From NCBI GenBank assembly GCA_946631535.1, contig CAMPAF010000020.1:1-19083 (forward strand): 19,083 nucleotides of DNA, in the 5' to 3' direction. Under the pieces are notes generated by a model. That model was given only the letters and a program-made list of their open reading frames with translations, was not told the DNA's origin and did no database searches. Both the position numbers and the translations under genes were made by a program. Below are positions 1 to 8,667 of the stretch, piece by piece. The stretch comes from an uncultured Verrucomicrobiota bacterium. GTDB lineage: Bacteria > Verrucomicrobiota > Kiritimatiellia > RFP12 > UBA1067. Numbering within the stretch: the first letter of the stretch is position 1; every line of letters begins with the position of its first letter.

Positions 1-818
1 TGCACACGAACTACCGCCAGGACCGCGCCATCCAGCTCACGCAGGCGTTCGTGCTCGACGACTACGCGGGCGACCGCCACGCGCGCCCGAAGGTGACATA
101 CCTCGGCTTCACGCGCTACTGGGACGAGTTCGAGGACTACCTGCTCGGCGCGATGGGCGCGGGCGGCGGCATGGACAACCTCCTCGGCGAGGTCGTGTCG
201 CGCGCCGGCATCAAGCAGCTCCGCCTCGCCGAGACGCAGAAGTTCCGCCACGTGACGAGCTTCTTCAACGGCAAGTCCACCACGCCAAGCGAGGGCGAGG
301 ACCAGGTGGAGGTGAAGAGCCGCTTCGACCCCGCCACCTTCGCCTCGCACCCGGAGATGGACGCATACACGGTGACGGACGAGCTGCTGAAGCGCCTTGC
401 GGACAACCCCTATGGCTTCATCGTCGTCAACTACGCGAACTGCGACATGGTGGGCCACACCGGCGACCCCAAGGCCGCCGCGAAGGCGGTCGAGGTCGTT
501 GACGAGTGCATCGGCAAGATACTGCCGCGCCTCATGGAGCTGGACGCGCACGTGCTCATCTACGCCGATCACGGCAACGCCGAGCAGATGGTCGACTACA
601 AGACCGGCATGGTCAAGACCTCGCACACGCTCAACCTCGTGGACTGCTTCTACGTGGCCAACGACGCGGCGGGCGTGCGTCTCACTCCGCTCGCGAAGCT
701 GAGCGCCGTGGCACCAACCGCGCTGCAGATGCTTGGCCTCCCGGTGCCGCCGGAGATGACGACCCCGTCGCTCCTTGCCGGCAAGGAACCCTGGTCGAAG
801 ACAGCACTCAACATCTGA
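1..818 (+). CDS. gpmI: 2,3-bisphosphoglycerate-independent phosphoglycerate mutase, 3' part (5' end outside window)
   Basis: This cytosolic enzyme interconverts 3- and 2-phosphoglycerate in glycolysis and gluconeogenesis, using metal ions and no bisphosphoglycerate cofactor. The frame is open from base 3 and begins HTNYRQDRAIQLTQAF, matching the family's N-x-R-x-DR segment, so the GTG at 51 is internal and the true start lies upstream of the window. About 271 C-terminal residues are visible, roughly half of the usual 500-550. Metal-site motifs of the alkaline phosphatase superfamily are present: NCDMVGHTGD near base 440, YADHGNAEQM near 565 and a SHT histidine near 630. The protein ends LLAGKEPWSKTALNI. 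The downstream amidase gene starts only 7 bases after the stop, so the two are probably co-transcribed. Confidence 0.97.
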   Translation, partial: HTNYRQDRAIQLTQAFVLDDYAGDRHARPKVTYLGFTRYWDEFEDYLLGAMGAGGGMDNLLGEVVSRAGIKQLRLAETQKFRHVTSFFNGKSTTPSEGEDQVEVKSRFDPATFASHPEMDAYTVTDELLKRLADNPYGFIVVNYANCDMVGHTGDPKAAAKAVEVVDECIGKILPRLMELDAHVLIYADHGNAEQMVDYKTGMVKTSHTLNLVDCFYVANDAAGVRLTPLAKLSAVAPTALQMLGLPVPPEMTTPSLLAGKEPWSKTALNI

Positions 819-825
819 CGAGGTG

Positions 826-2226
826 ATGCGGGCCTTAAGGACTTTAAGGACCTCTCCGACTTTAAAGTCTTTAACGTCTTTAAAGTCCTTAAGGTCTTTA
901 AGGTCTTTGGGGGGCTTAGGGGCTTTAAGGTCTTTTGGGTCCTTAAAGACCTTGATCTGGTTGGGTTTTGCCGCGATGGCGTGCTGCCAGGCGCTTGCCG
1001 CGCCGCTCGTGCTGAAGGACGACTACCGCTCGCCGCGCAACAAGGAGCGCCGCCTCCGTACGGCGACGCGGCTAATCGTGCTGCACACCACCGAAGCCCA
1101 CGCGAAGAGCTCGCTCAACAAGCTCTCCGAGCGCGGCGAGGCGCACTACTGCGTCACCGAGAACGGTACGGTCTATCGGATCATCGATCGCGACCGCGAG
1201 GCGTTCCATGCCGGACGTTCCATGTGGAACGGGAAGGAGGACTGCGACACGTACGCCATCGGCATCGAGGTGGTGGGGCACCACGACCAGGCGGTCACGC
1301 TCCAGCAGCTTGAGGCGTTGCGGCAGCTCCTGATAAAGCTGAAGGGGCTGTACCGCCTGAGCGACGCGCAGGTGGTCTGCCACTCGCACGTCGCCTACGG
1401 CGCGCCGAACACGTGGCACAAGACCAAGCATAGGGGACGCAAGCGTTGCGGTATGATTTTCGCGATGCCGAGCGTGCGCGCTAAACTTGGTTTGGCAGCA
1501 AGGCCGGGCTCCGATCCCGATGTCAAGGCGAAGCGGCTTGTGCAGGCGGATTCGTACCTGAGCAGCGTGCTATACGGGTCTGTAGACACGATGGCGGCGC
1601 AGTACGGGCGCAAGCAGACGGCTCTTGTCGCTGCGACGCCAAAGCCCGTCGCCAAGAAGCCGCCTGTCGCCAAGGTTGCGCCTGCTCAAGTCAAGACGGC
1701 TTCAAAGGCCGCTCCGGCCAAGAAGCCTCAGGAGATAGCGACGAAACCGCAACCCGTGGTGAAGCCGCCGCCAGTGGTCAAGCCGCCTTTGATCGTGCCG
1801 GCCGAGAAGCCGGAGCATTCGAATGCAGAAGAGTCGGGCATCTTGTCGATGATAGTTCCGCCCGTGTTCAAGAAGAAGGCGAAACTTGTCGTTCCGAAGC
1901 AGGCCCATGGCGATGCGGAACAGTCGCTACCAGCATCGGCGCGCGCCGACAATCCGTCGCCGGTCCTTGCGCTTCCCAAGGGCCTGCAGATCGGCAAGAT
2001 GGGCGATGCGGTTCGGGACCTGAAGTCGCTTGAGGCCCTGCCGGGATATGTCAAGGGCGGCCCGGTGACGCATGACCTCACGCCGTACAAGATCGCCGGT
2101 GCGGCATGGAGGTCGCCGGACACGTACTACTATCTGCGTGGCAAGATCACTCCTGGCAGCAAGGTAGACGAGAAATCAATCGAGATAGGCACGCTTATCT
2201 TCTACAGGAGCAAGCCGACGCCGTGA
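826..2226 (+). CDS. Secreted N-acetylmuramoyl-L-alanine amidase (Amidase_2 family) with repeat-encoded N-terminus
   Basis: This probably cleaves the amide bond between muramic acid and the stem peptide of peptidoglycan outside the cytoplasm. With the ATG at 826 the product is 466 residues. Residues 3-42 come from 9-bp repeats (LRT/LKS/LRS triads). A hydrophobic stretch at 43-59 ending ALAA follows and resembles a signal peptide core. The amidase domain spans about 80-215, with LHTTE (His87), a conserved Glu near 148, CHSHVAYG (His186) and KRC (Cys208), which would fit a His-His-Cys zinc site as in T7 lysozyme. A Lys/Pro/Ala-rich linker runs from about 270 to 345 and looks like a cell-wall spacer. 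The roughly 90-residue tail is unrecognised. The start is not certain: GAGG lies very close to the 826 ATG, and a TTG at 775 is in frame. Confidence 0.85.
   Translation: MRALRTLRTSPTLKSLTSLKSLRSLRSLGGLGALRSFGSLKTLIWLGFAAMACCQALAAPLVLKDDYRSPRNKERRLRTATRLIVLHTTEAHAKSSLNKLSERGEAHYCVTENGTVYRIIDRDREAFHAGRSMWNGKEDCDTYAIGIEVVGHHDQAVTLQQLEALRQLLIKLKGLYRLSDAQVVCHSHVAYGAPNTWHKTKHRGRKRCGMIFAMPSVRAKLGLAARPGSDPDVKAKRLVQADSYLSSVLYGSVDTMAAQYGRKQTALVAATPKPVAKKPPVAKVAPAQVKTASKAAPAKKPQEIATKPQPVVKPPPVVKPPLIVPAEKPEHSNAEESGILSMIVPPVFKKKAKLVVPKQAHGDAEQSLPASARADNPSPVLALPKGLQIGKMGDAVRDLKSLEALPGYVKGGPVTHDLTPYKIAGAAWRSPDTYYYLRGKITPGSKVDEKSIEIGTLIFYRSKPTP
835..951 (+). repeat. 9-bp tandem repeat, 13 units, consensus TTAAGGTCT, inside the amidase gene
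   Basis: Thirteen successive 9-mers can be laid end to end: TTAAGGACT, TTAAGGACC, TCTCCGACT, TTAAAGTCT, TTAACGTCT, TTAAAGTCC, TTAAGGTCT twice, TTGGGGGGC, TTAGGGGCT, TTAAGGTCT, TTTGGGTCC, TTAAAGACC. Each unit is three codons reading mainly Leu-Arg/Lys-Ser/Thr, so the array adds a long basic segment in front of the signal peptide core. TTA and AGG codons are conspicuous in this GC-rich neighbourhood. Five units of the same consensus occur at 17151-17195. Confidence 0.92.
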
Positions 2227-2252
2227 TATGCAGCCTATCGCGCTGTGATTTA

Positions 2253-2261
2253 TGCTATACT
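2253..2261 (+). promoter_or_regulatory. Putative extended -10 promoter of lepA (TGC-TATACT)
   Basis: TGC followed by TATACT lies 11 bases before the preferred lepA ATG at 2273. No convincing -35 box is seen, which is compatible with a TGn extended -10. Transcription would begin near 2268, leaving a leader of about 5 nt, and no Shine-Dalgarno sequence precedes the ATG. Confidence 0.5.
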
Positions 2262-2272
2262 GTCTGCCGCAC

Positions 2273-4090
<1,818 letters not shown>

Positions 4091-4116
4091 ACGGTGAGAA
4101 AGAAGGAAACACGACA

Positions 4117-4803
4117 GTGAATAGTCATCCATCATTGACAACGTGCCCGGCGGCGAGCCGCCGGCAATTCGCGAAGGCCGCGTCCGCGGCGGCGCTTCTG
4201 CTGGCCGTAGGGTGTTCAGGCGGCGAGGACGCAGCGGATAAGACGACGAACAAAAAGGAGAAGGCAGGAATGGACTTCGACGAACTGAAGGAGGCGCGCC
4301 GGAGCGTGCGCCAGTACGCGAAGAGCGAGATCACCAAAGACGAGCTGGGGAATATCGTCACGGACGCACTGAACGCGCCGAGCTGGAAGAACACGGAGAC
4401 GACGCGCTACTACGCGGCCGCCACAGACGCGGCGAAGGAGAGGATGTGGAAAGAGGCACTCCCCGGCTACAACGTCGCCAGCTCCGCGAACGCCGCCGCG
4501 CTCGTGGCCGTCACCTACGTGCCGGGCGAGAGCGGCTTCAGCGCCGGCAAGGCCGTGGACGATCTCGGCAACGCGTGGGGCGCGTACGACTGCGGGCTTG
4601 CGAGCTCGTACTTCATCCTCGCCGCGAAGAACCGCGGCTGGGACACGCTCATCATGGGCATGCGCGACGGCGCGAAGGTGAAGGCGATTCTCGGCATACC
4701 TGAGGGCGAGGTCCTGATGTCGGTGATCGCCGTCGGAAAGTCCGCGCAGAAGTACATGAAGCGTCCGCGCAAGCCTGTTGCCGAAGTGCTGAAGGTGCGG
4801 TGA
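4117..4803 (+). CDS. Nitroreductase-family flavoprotein with Tat signal and lipobox
   Basis: Nitroreductase-family proteins are FMN-dependent NAD(P)H oxidoreductases. The 228-residue product has a twin-arginine signal (SRRQFAK, residues 14-20), a hydrophobic stretch, and a lipobox LAVGC with Cys33. It is therefore predicted to fold with its cofactor in the cytoplasm, be exported by Tat and be lipid-anchored. The mature part starts after a Lys/Asp-rich spacer. It carries ARRSVRQY (60-67), the family's phosphate/FMN-binding region, and APSWKNTETTRYY (88-99), like the usual S-x-x-N-x-Q segment. The domain is short, about 175 residues. The start is GTG, preceded by AGAAGGAAA. The gene is 26 bases after lepA and overlaps the next gene by 4 bases. 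The electron donor outside the cytoplasm and the substrate are unknown. Confidence 0.88.
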   Translation: MNSHPSLTTCPAASRRQFAKAASAAALLLAVGCSGGEDAADKTTNKKEKAGMDFDELKEARRSVRQYAKSEITKDELGNIVTDALNAPSWKNTETTRYYAAATDAAKERMWKEALPGYNVASSANAAALVAVTYVPGESGFSAGKAVDDLGNAWGAYDCGLASSYFILAAKNRGWDTLIMGMRDGAKVKAILGIPEGEVLMSVIAVGKSAQKYMKRPRKPVAEVLKVR

Positions 4804-5471
4804 ACATCGCGGTTCTCATTCCCGCCTACCAGCCGGACGCCAAGCTCGTGGGGCTGGTGGAGGCGTTGCGCGCGGAATTCCCTCATATCGTGATCGTGGA
4901 CGACGGCTCGGTCGGTTGCGAGAAAACCTTCGAGGCGATACGAGGCCGCGTGATGGCGTTGCTCGTCCATCCCTCGAACCGCGGAAAGGGCGCTGCGCTC
5001 AAGACGGGCTTCGCGTGGATACGCGCACACCTGCCGGATGTCGCCGGCGTGGTGACGGCCGACGCGGACGGACAGCACACGCCCGAGGACATCCGTCGCG
5101 TCGCGGAAGCGACGGCGGCGCGGAGGGGGGGGATCGTTCTGGGCGTGCGCACGTTCGAGGGACCGATCCCGTTCCGGAGCCGGTGGGGCAACGGCTGGAC
5201 GCGAATTCTTTTTCGTCTCCTGACGGGGCTTGCGATCCGCGACACGCAGTCGGGCCTGCGCGGCATTCCGTCGGACATGCTCGATCGGATGCTTGCGCTG
5301 CGCGGCGACCGCTACGAGTACGAGACGCGGATGCTCGTCGACGCGCGCCGTCACGCCTTGCCGCCGTTGCAGATCCCAATCAAGACGGTCTACCTCGAGG
5401 GCAACCGCTCGTCCCACTACCGTCCGCTTCGCGACACGCTTCTGACGCAGGCCGCTCTTTGGTTTCGCTAG
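4800..5471 (+). CDS. Family 2 glycosyltransferase (polyprenyl-phosphate glycosyltransferase-like)
   Basis: The 223-residue product is a compact GT-A fold transferase. It has VLIPAYQP at the N-terminus, VDDGS (33-37, nucleotide binding), NRGKGAALKTGF (60-71), DADGQH (88-93, the metal-binding DxD site) and IRDTQSGLRG, a motif frequent in dolichyl/undecaprenyl-phosphate mannosyl- and glucosyltransferases. There are no transmembrane helices, unlike longer DPM1/ArnC-type proteins. It probably charges a lipid carrier or glycosylates an envelope component; the sugar cannot be read from the sequence. The GTG start shares GTGA with the stop of the nitroreductase gene, which indicates translational coupling. 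Downstream it converges on a minus-strand gene 75 bases away; that gap holds only a weak short dyad (TACGA-ATA-TCGTA near 5480) and no clear terminator. Confidence 0.92.
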   Translation: MNIAVLIPAYQPDAKLVGLVEALRAEFPHIVIVDDGSVGCEKTFEAIRGRVMALLVHPSNRGKGAALKTGFAWIRAHLPDVAGVVTADADGQHTPEDIRRVAEATAARRGGIVLGVRTFEGPIPFRSRWGNGWTRILFRLLTGLAIRDTQSGLRGIPSDMLDRMLALRGDRYEYETRMLVDARRHALPPLQIPIKTVYLEGNRSSHYRPLRDTLLTQAALWFR

Positions 5472-5546
5472 CTGACCAGTACGAATATCGTAGCTGAAAG
5501 GACCTCGCCCATGGCCCAGCGGATTGTATGAAGCCTGCACTTGAAT

Positions 5547-5939
5547 CTAGTCATGAGCTTCATGGCTGTTCTCCTTCTGCGAGTTTCTCGTGCATCTGGC
5601 GAAAAGGTCTGCGCATTGTGAAAAAATCCAGGCTAGTACGATGCCGTCGTCAATAAAGCCCGCAACGGGAATGGGATCGCAGACAAGGTCGAACGGAAGT
5701 GCGAGATAGGCGAGTCCACCCACCAGCAACGCGACCTTTGATGCGGGTACCTTGCGCTTCCCTCGCGAGACATCCGCTAAGATCTGGTATGCCACAGCGA
5801 TATGGTCCTTGAGCGAGGCAAGCACCTGTGCGTTGGAGATATTCTTAAGAGTCTCTTCCCGTTCGCTTTCAACCATATCCAAGGAAGGCTGTTGCTTGAA
5901 CTTCTCTTTGTACGTATTAATTATGTCGTCTGGATTCAT
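5547..5939 (-). CDS. DUF1232 (YkvA-type) membrane-associated protein, paralogue A
   Basis: The 130-residue product carries the DUF1232 signature in its second half: GGLAYLALPFDLVCDPIPVA and GFIDDGIVLAWIF. Family members have a hydrophobic hairpin-like region and are usually regarded as membrane proteins of unknown function. The usual PDFIP or PDLIP segment reads CDPIP here. It is clearly paralogous to gene 7746-8120: 28 of 38 residues are identical across the core, and the N-termini align (DDIINTYK with DKIINSYQ). The ATG at 5939 is chosen because GAGAGGA lies 7 bases upstream and the start then matches the paralogue; an in-frame ATG at 5957 would add six residues. A strong sigma-54 promoter match lies just upstream, predicting a leader of about 14 nt. 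It is divergent from the RpoN activator gene. Confidence 0.9.
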   Translation of the reverse strand: MNPDDIINTYKEKFKQQPSLDMVESEREETLKNISNAQVLASLKDHIAVAYQILADVSRGKRKVPASKVALLVGGLAYLALPFDLVCDPIPVAGFIDDGIVLAWIFSQCADLFARCTRNSQKENSHEAHD

Positions 5940-5963
5940 TACATGGTCCTCTCGCATTTAGGT

Positions 5964-5979
5964 AGCATGGTCTGTGCCA
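5964..5979 (-). promoter_or_regulatory. Sigma-54 (-24/-12) promoter of DUF1232 gene A
   Basis: Read on the minus strand the site is TTGGCACAGACCATGCTA. It has the GG and GC dinucleotides at the spacing required by the TGGCACG-N4-TTGCW consensus; only the first T of TTGC is replaced by A. The predicted transcript start is near 5953, directly before the Shine-Dalgarno and ATG at 5939. The same TTGGCA-N7-TGCT form appears before two other genes in this island. Confidence 0.85.
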
Positions 5980-6005
5980 ATGTGAAATGTTGTGTCTTCA
6001 CATTG
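5978..6005. repeat. Perfect 9-bp inverted repeat CAATGTGAA-N10-TTCACATTG
   Basis: The two 9-base arms at 5978-5986 and 5997-6005 are perfect reverse complements with a 10-base spacer. One arm touches the -24 element of the promoter of gene A. It could be an operator for this promoter or a binding site in the divergent intergenic region; no binding protein can be named. Confidence 0.75.
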
Positions 6006-6035
6006 ATATCCGCCTTCCTCTTCATGTTTTGGATT

Positions 6036-6057
6036 GCGTACCCCCATGGGGATATGC
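6036..6057. promoter_or_regulatory. 22-bp near-palindrome around CCCCATGGGG, candidate activator (UAS) site
   Basis: The sequence GCGTACCCCCA / TGGGGATATGC is a perfect 10-bp palindrome extended by 4 of 6 matching pairs on each side. Its centre is about 92 bases upstream of the predicted transcript start of gene A, the distance typical of upstream sites of sigma-54 activators. It is also about 50 bases before the activator's own start codon, so it could serve autoregulation. The half-sequence ACCCCCAT recurs at nearly the same distance from the promoter of gene C (8682-8689). Confidence 0.5.
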
Positions 6058-6097
6058 TAAGCTCTAGCGCGTAACTAGTCAGAATAGAAGTTTCTAT

Positions 6098-7714
6098 ATG
6101 AGCAGTGAAATGACAGGAGAGGATTTGCTGGTTTGGCTCTGCCGCGACACGGTTTCCGAGTTTCATCTGCGGGGCGGCGGCGGCTTCAAGAGTGTTTTTG
6201 ATGTTGCGGACGACTATGGCTGCACGCGGATGCTTGCGGTATATGACAGGAGCGATTCTCGCTCGGTCGAGGCGGTTTGCACGATCAGGAGAGAGATCGA
6301 AAGGCGCGGGTATCGGTTGCGTGGCGAGAATTTCAGGCAGGTGGATGTGTTGATGCTGGAGGATGCCCTTTCGCAGTATGGGAACAGCATGGTTTACATT
6401 GTCCCCGACGCGTTCCCCTTGCCTAAATGTCTGGATGTGATGCCAAAGTGCTATCGTTACGCCAACGAGATGTTGCCGTTGCCGGCTGGGACATCGTATG
6501 AAGACCTTGGGATCAATATCGGCTCGGCTCGCTGGACCAAGTATTTCCTGATGGGCCTGTACTCTGTCGAGGAGCGGCTCGAGCATGTCCGGACGATCCT
6601 CTCGCATCAGGGTGAGCCAGGCGTGCCGCAATACGTGCTGATCACTGGCGAGACGGGAACTGGCAAGTCCTTCATCGCCAGAAACCTTCCCCGACTCTGC
6701 ACGTCCGAATACGACGACCGCAAGAAAGAGTTCAAGGAGGCGTCCCTTGCGGAACGGATGCGCGAGGACTATGGTTATCTGCATGGGAACTGCGCGTCTC
6801 TTTCCCCAGAGCTGGCGGATGTCTTGCTGTTTGGCGCGGTCGATGGCGCCTATACCGGGCGACGGGGGAACGTGGATGGTCTGATTGCGAGTGCGGGGCG
6901 TGGCATATTGTTTCTGGACGAGGTTGGCGACATGCCGCTAGAGACCCAGGGCAAGCTGCTGACGGCGCTAGAGGAGAAAGTCTACTACCGGGTTGGCGAC
7001 ACGGGGAAGAATCGAAAGCTCTACAAGGTCGAATGCCGGATCGTCTTTGGAACTAACCGCGACATTGCCGTCGCAGCGAAGGAATGGGAAGATTCGAAAG
7101 GAATGCGAGGGTTCAGGAAGGATCTGCTATATCGCATCAACTCCTGCCACATTGAATTGCCTCCCTTGCGTGTACGCCTGGGCAAGGACAACGTGAATCA
7201 GCGGGAGCAGGTCTTTGAGGGGATCGTTAGGTGGTTCTGTTCGGATCACGACTTGGTGCTCACGCGCAGCGCTTGCGAGGCGTTCAGGCAGTTCGCCTAC
7301 TCCTATGCCTGGCCGGAGAACTTCCGTGACGTCAAGAGGCTCTTCGCGCACCTGAAGGTCGGCTTGCTGGAGGCGAATATCGGCAAGGTGGTTTCGTGCC
7401 GTGCCATGAAGGAGGCTCTCTCGGAGCTCTTCTCCGACACTGGCAAGCGTAAATCCGATGCGGAAGGCTCGTCCCTGGCCGAGCAAATCAAGGCAGACGC
7501 CCCTCCGCGCGAACACCCGCAGATCGACCGCATGTTCAACGCCTGCCGAGGGGCGCGTTCGTGTGCCGATGCCGGCCGGACGTTCTACGAGAACGAGCCG
7601 AAGAGCAACTATTCAGACGCCTTTGGCAAGTATCTCGCGCGATGGGGGTTGGCCTTCGACGTGGATGCGCCAGGTCATCTGAAGTCGAAGACAACCAATC
7701 CGGCCGTCCGCTGA
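6098..7714 (+). CDS. Sigma-54-dependent transcriptional activator (AAA+ bEBP) with unrecognised N-terminal domain
   Basis: The 538-residue product is a bacterial enhancer-binding protein that would use ATP hydrolysis to open RpoN-RNA polymerase promoters. The central domain (about 145-420) has Walker A GETGTGKS (184-191), the sigma-54-contacting loop GAYTGR (250-255, usual form GAFTGA), Walker B ILFLDEVGD (270-278), sensor I GTNRD (318-322), FRKDLLYRINS (339-349), LPPLRVR (354-360) and WPENFRDVKRL (405-415). The C-terminal part (about 476-518) resembles a Fis-type helix-turn-helix, ending AFGKYLARWGL, with an insertion. Residues 1-145 match no receiver, GAF, PAS or CARF domain I can recognise and are presumably the sensor. 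The start is supported only by AGAAG about 9 bases upstream. The gene sits among three DUF1232 genes, three of whose neighbours or members have sigma-54 promoters. Confidence 0.93.
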   Translation: MSSEMTGEDLLVWLCRDTVSEFHLRGGGGFKSVFDVADDYGCTRMLAVYDRSDSRSVEAVCTIRREIERRGYRLRGENFRQVDVLMLEDALSQYGNSMVYIVPDAFPLPKCLDVMPKCYRYANEMLPLPAGTSYEDLGINIGSARWTKYFLMGLYSVEERLEHVRTILSHQGEPGVPQYVLITGETGTGKSFIARNLPRLCTSEYDDRKKEFKEASLAERMREDYGYLHGNCASLSPELADVLLFGAVDGAYTGRRGNVDGLIASAGRGILFLDEVGDMPLETQGKLLTALEEKVYYRVGDTGKNRKLYKVECRIVFGTNRDIAVAAKEWEDSKGMRGFRKDLLYRINSCHIELPPLRVRLGKDNVNQREQVFEGIVRWFCSDHDLVLTRSACEAFRQFAYSYAWPENFRDVKRLFAHLKVGLLEANIGKVVSCRAMKEALSELFSDTGKRKSDAEGSSLAEQIKADAPPREHPQIDRMFNACRGARSCADAGRTFYENEPKSNYSDAFGKYLARWGLAFDVDAPGHLKSKTTNPAVR

Positions 7715-7745
7715 GGGCGCCATGTGGAAACGAACAGGAATTGCC

Positions 7746-8120
7746 ATGGATATCGACAAGATCATTAACTCATATCAGTCCTACGTGAAGGACGCAAAGC
7801 CGGAAGATGTCGACAAGACGAAGGGCTCCACTCTCAGTAAGATCAACGATGTTTCGGTTCTGGCCGGTCTGCTAGAAAACATCCGTACCGCTTATGACAT
7901 GGTTTCCGACTCCGTGACCGGCAAGTACAAAGGCGTGTCGAAATCCACTCTGGCGCTTCTGGCGGGCGGCCTCGCCTATCTGGCCCTGCCAATCGACCTC
8001 ATGCCGGACCTGATTCCGGTGGCCGGATGGGTGGACGATGCGATTGTCCTAGGCTGGATATTCGCGCGGTGCGCCGACGAGTTCAAGAAGTACAAGAACC
8101 TCAAGGATTCCGACACCTAG
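7746..8120 (+). CDS. DUF1232 (YkvA-type) membrane-associated protein, paralogue B
   Basis: The 124-residue product shows the DUF1232 core GGLAYLALPIDLMPDLIPVA and GWVDDAIVLGWIFARCAD, the most canonical of the three paralogues here. Its N-terminal half (DKIINSYQSYVKD...LLENIRTAYDMV) is amphipathic and aligns with that of paralogue A. The ATG at 7746 is preferred because AGGAA lies 6 bases upstream and the start then matches A; an ATG at 7722 would add eight residues. It follows the activator gene by 31 bases, and I see no sigma-54 site in between, so it is probably co-transcribed with the activator. It converges on gene C with a gap of 17 bases. Function of the family is not established. Confidence 0.9.
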   Translation: MDIDKIINSYQSYVKDAKPEDVDKTKGSTLSKINDVSVLAGLLENIRTAYDMVSDSVTGKYKGVSKSTLALLAGGLAYLALPIDLMPDLIPVAGWVDDAIVLGWIFARCADEFKKYKNLKDSDT

Positions 8121-8137
8121 GCGTAGCCGTCCGGCTT

Positions 8138-8548
8138 TCATGCCGCCTTCTCGTTGCTGGCCATCTTCCATTCGCGATACTTCTCGAGATCGGGCTGGGC
8201 CAGCTTGACGGCAAGTCCGATCACGATGGCATCGTCGAGGAATCCGATGCCTGGGATGAAGTCTAGCAGGAGGTCGATTGGGGATAGCGCATAGATGAGC
8301 GCGCCAGTGAGGGCCGCAATAGTCCTCCAAGGGATTTCCTTGTATCTGCCAGTGACCCGGTCTCGCAGAAGCTCAAATATCTCGCAGAGGTCGTTTAAAT
8401 ACCTTGCCAGTACCTTGACCCGCTTGAAGAGCTTTTTGATCTCGTCCTCCTTGCCCAAGACGTTGTTGACGTCGGCCGTACCGACCTTGTCGGCGTATTC
8501 GGCCAGAACCGTTTCGGCCTGCGCTTTGTTGATGGTCTTTTTTTTCAT
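8138..8548 (-). CDS. DUF1232 (YkvA-type) membrane-associated protein, paralogue C
   Basis: The 136-residue product has the DUF1232 motif ALIYALSPIDLLLDFIPGIG followed by FLDDAIVIGLAVKL. It is more divergent from A and B than they are from each other, and has a longer charged N-terminal region (KKKTINKAQAETVLAEYADK, then a Lys/Glu-rich helix). The hydrophobic centre suggests membrane association. The start ATG at 8548 is preceded by AGAGAAAG, a moderate ribosome site. Its own sigma-54 promoter match lies at 8605-8620, giving a predicted leader of about 46 nt that contains a short dyad. It is read away from the small membrane protein gene, which lies upstream on the same strand. Confidence 0.9.
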   Translation of the reverse strand: MKKKTINKAQAETVLAEYADKVGTADVNNVLGKEDEIKKLFKRVKVLARYLNDLCEIFELLRDRVTGRYKEIPWRTIAALTGALIYALSPIDLLLDFIPGIGFLDDAIVIGLAVKLAQPDLEKYREWKMASNEKAA

Positions 8549-8575
8549 GATCTTTCTCTAGGTTTATTATGTACC

Positions 8576-8590
8576 TCGTCACCATGACGA
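8576..8590 (-). repeat. Short dyad TCGTCA-CCA-TGACGA in the leader of gene C
   Basis: Perfect 6-base arms flank a 3-base spacer, starting just after the predicted transcript start (about 8594) of gene C. It could form a small hairpin at the 5' end of the mRNA or be a protein site. Short dyads of this size also arise by chance. Confidence 0.4.
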
Positions 8591-8604
8591 AGCGCCAATG
8601 ATAA

Positions 8605-8620
8605 AGCAGTGTGCATGCCA
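8605..8620 (-). promoter_or_regulatory. Sigma-54 (-24/-12) promoter of DUF1232 gene C
   Basis: The minus strand reads TTGGCATGCACACTGCTT, with GG and GC at exactly sigma-54 spacing. Relative to TGGCACG-N4-TTGCW it differs at the last base of TGGCAC and the first T of TTGC. The predicted transcript start is near 8594, about 46 bases before the ATG. Confidence 0.83.
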
Positions 8621-8667
8621 AAGATGTCCGATAGAATGTAGATGGTAAAGAATTGGATCGCGCCCGC

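Noticed and set aside
835..951. The AT-rich 9-bp array as a CRISPR array or promoter region
   Set aside because: Units are contiguous without spacers, far too short for CRISPR repeats, and stay in the amidase reading frame.
6042..6051. CCCCATGGGG as a transcription terminator for the divergent genes
   Set aside because: There is no loop, no U-run and both flanking genes start here rather than end, so an operator is more likely.
5939..6784. Minus-strand 281-codon frame opposite the start of the activator gene
   Set aside because: It runs through the divergent promoter region and covers the activator's Walker A region; the activator on the plus strand is clearly the real gene.
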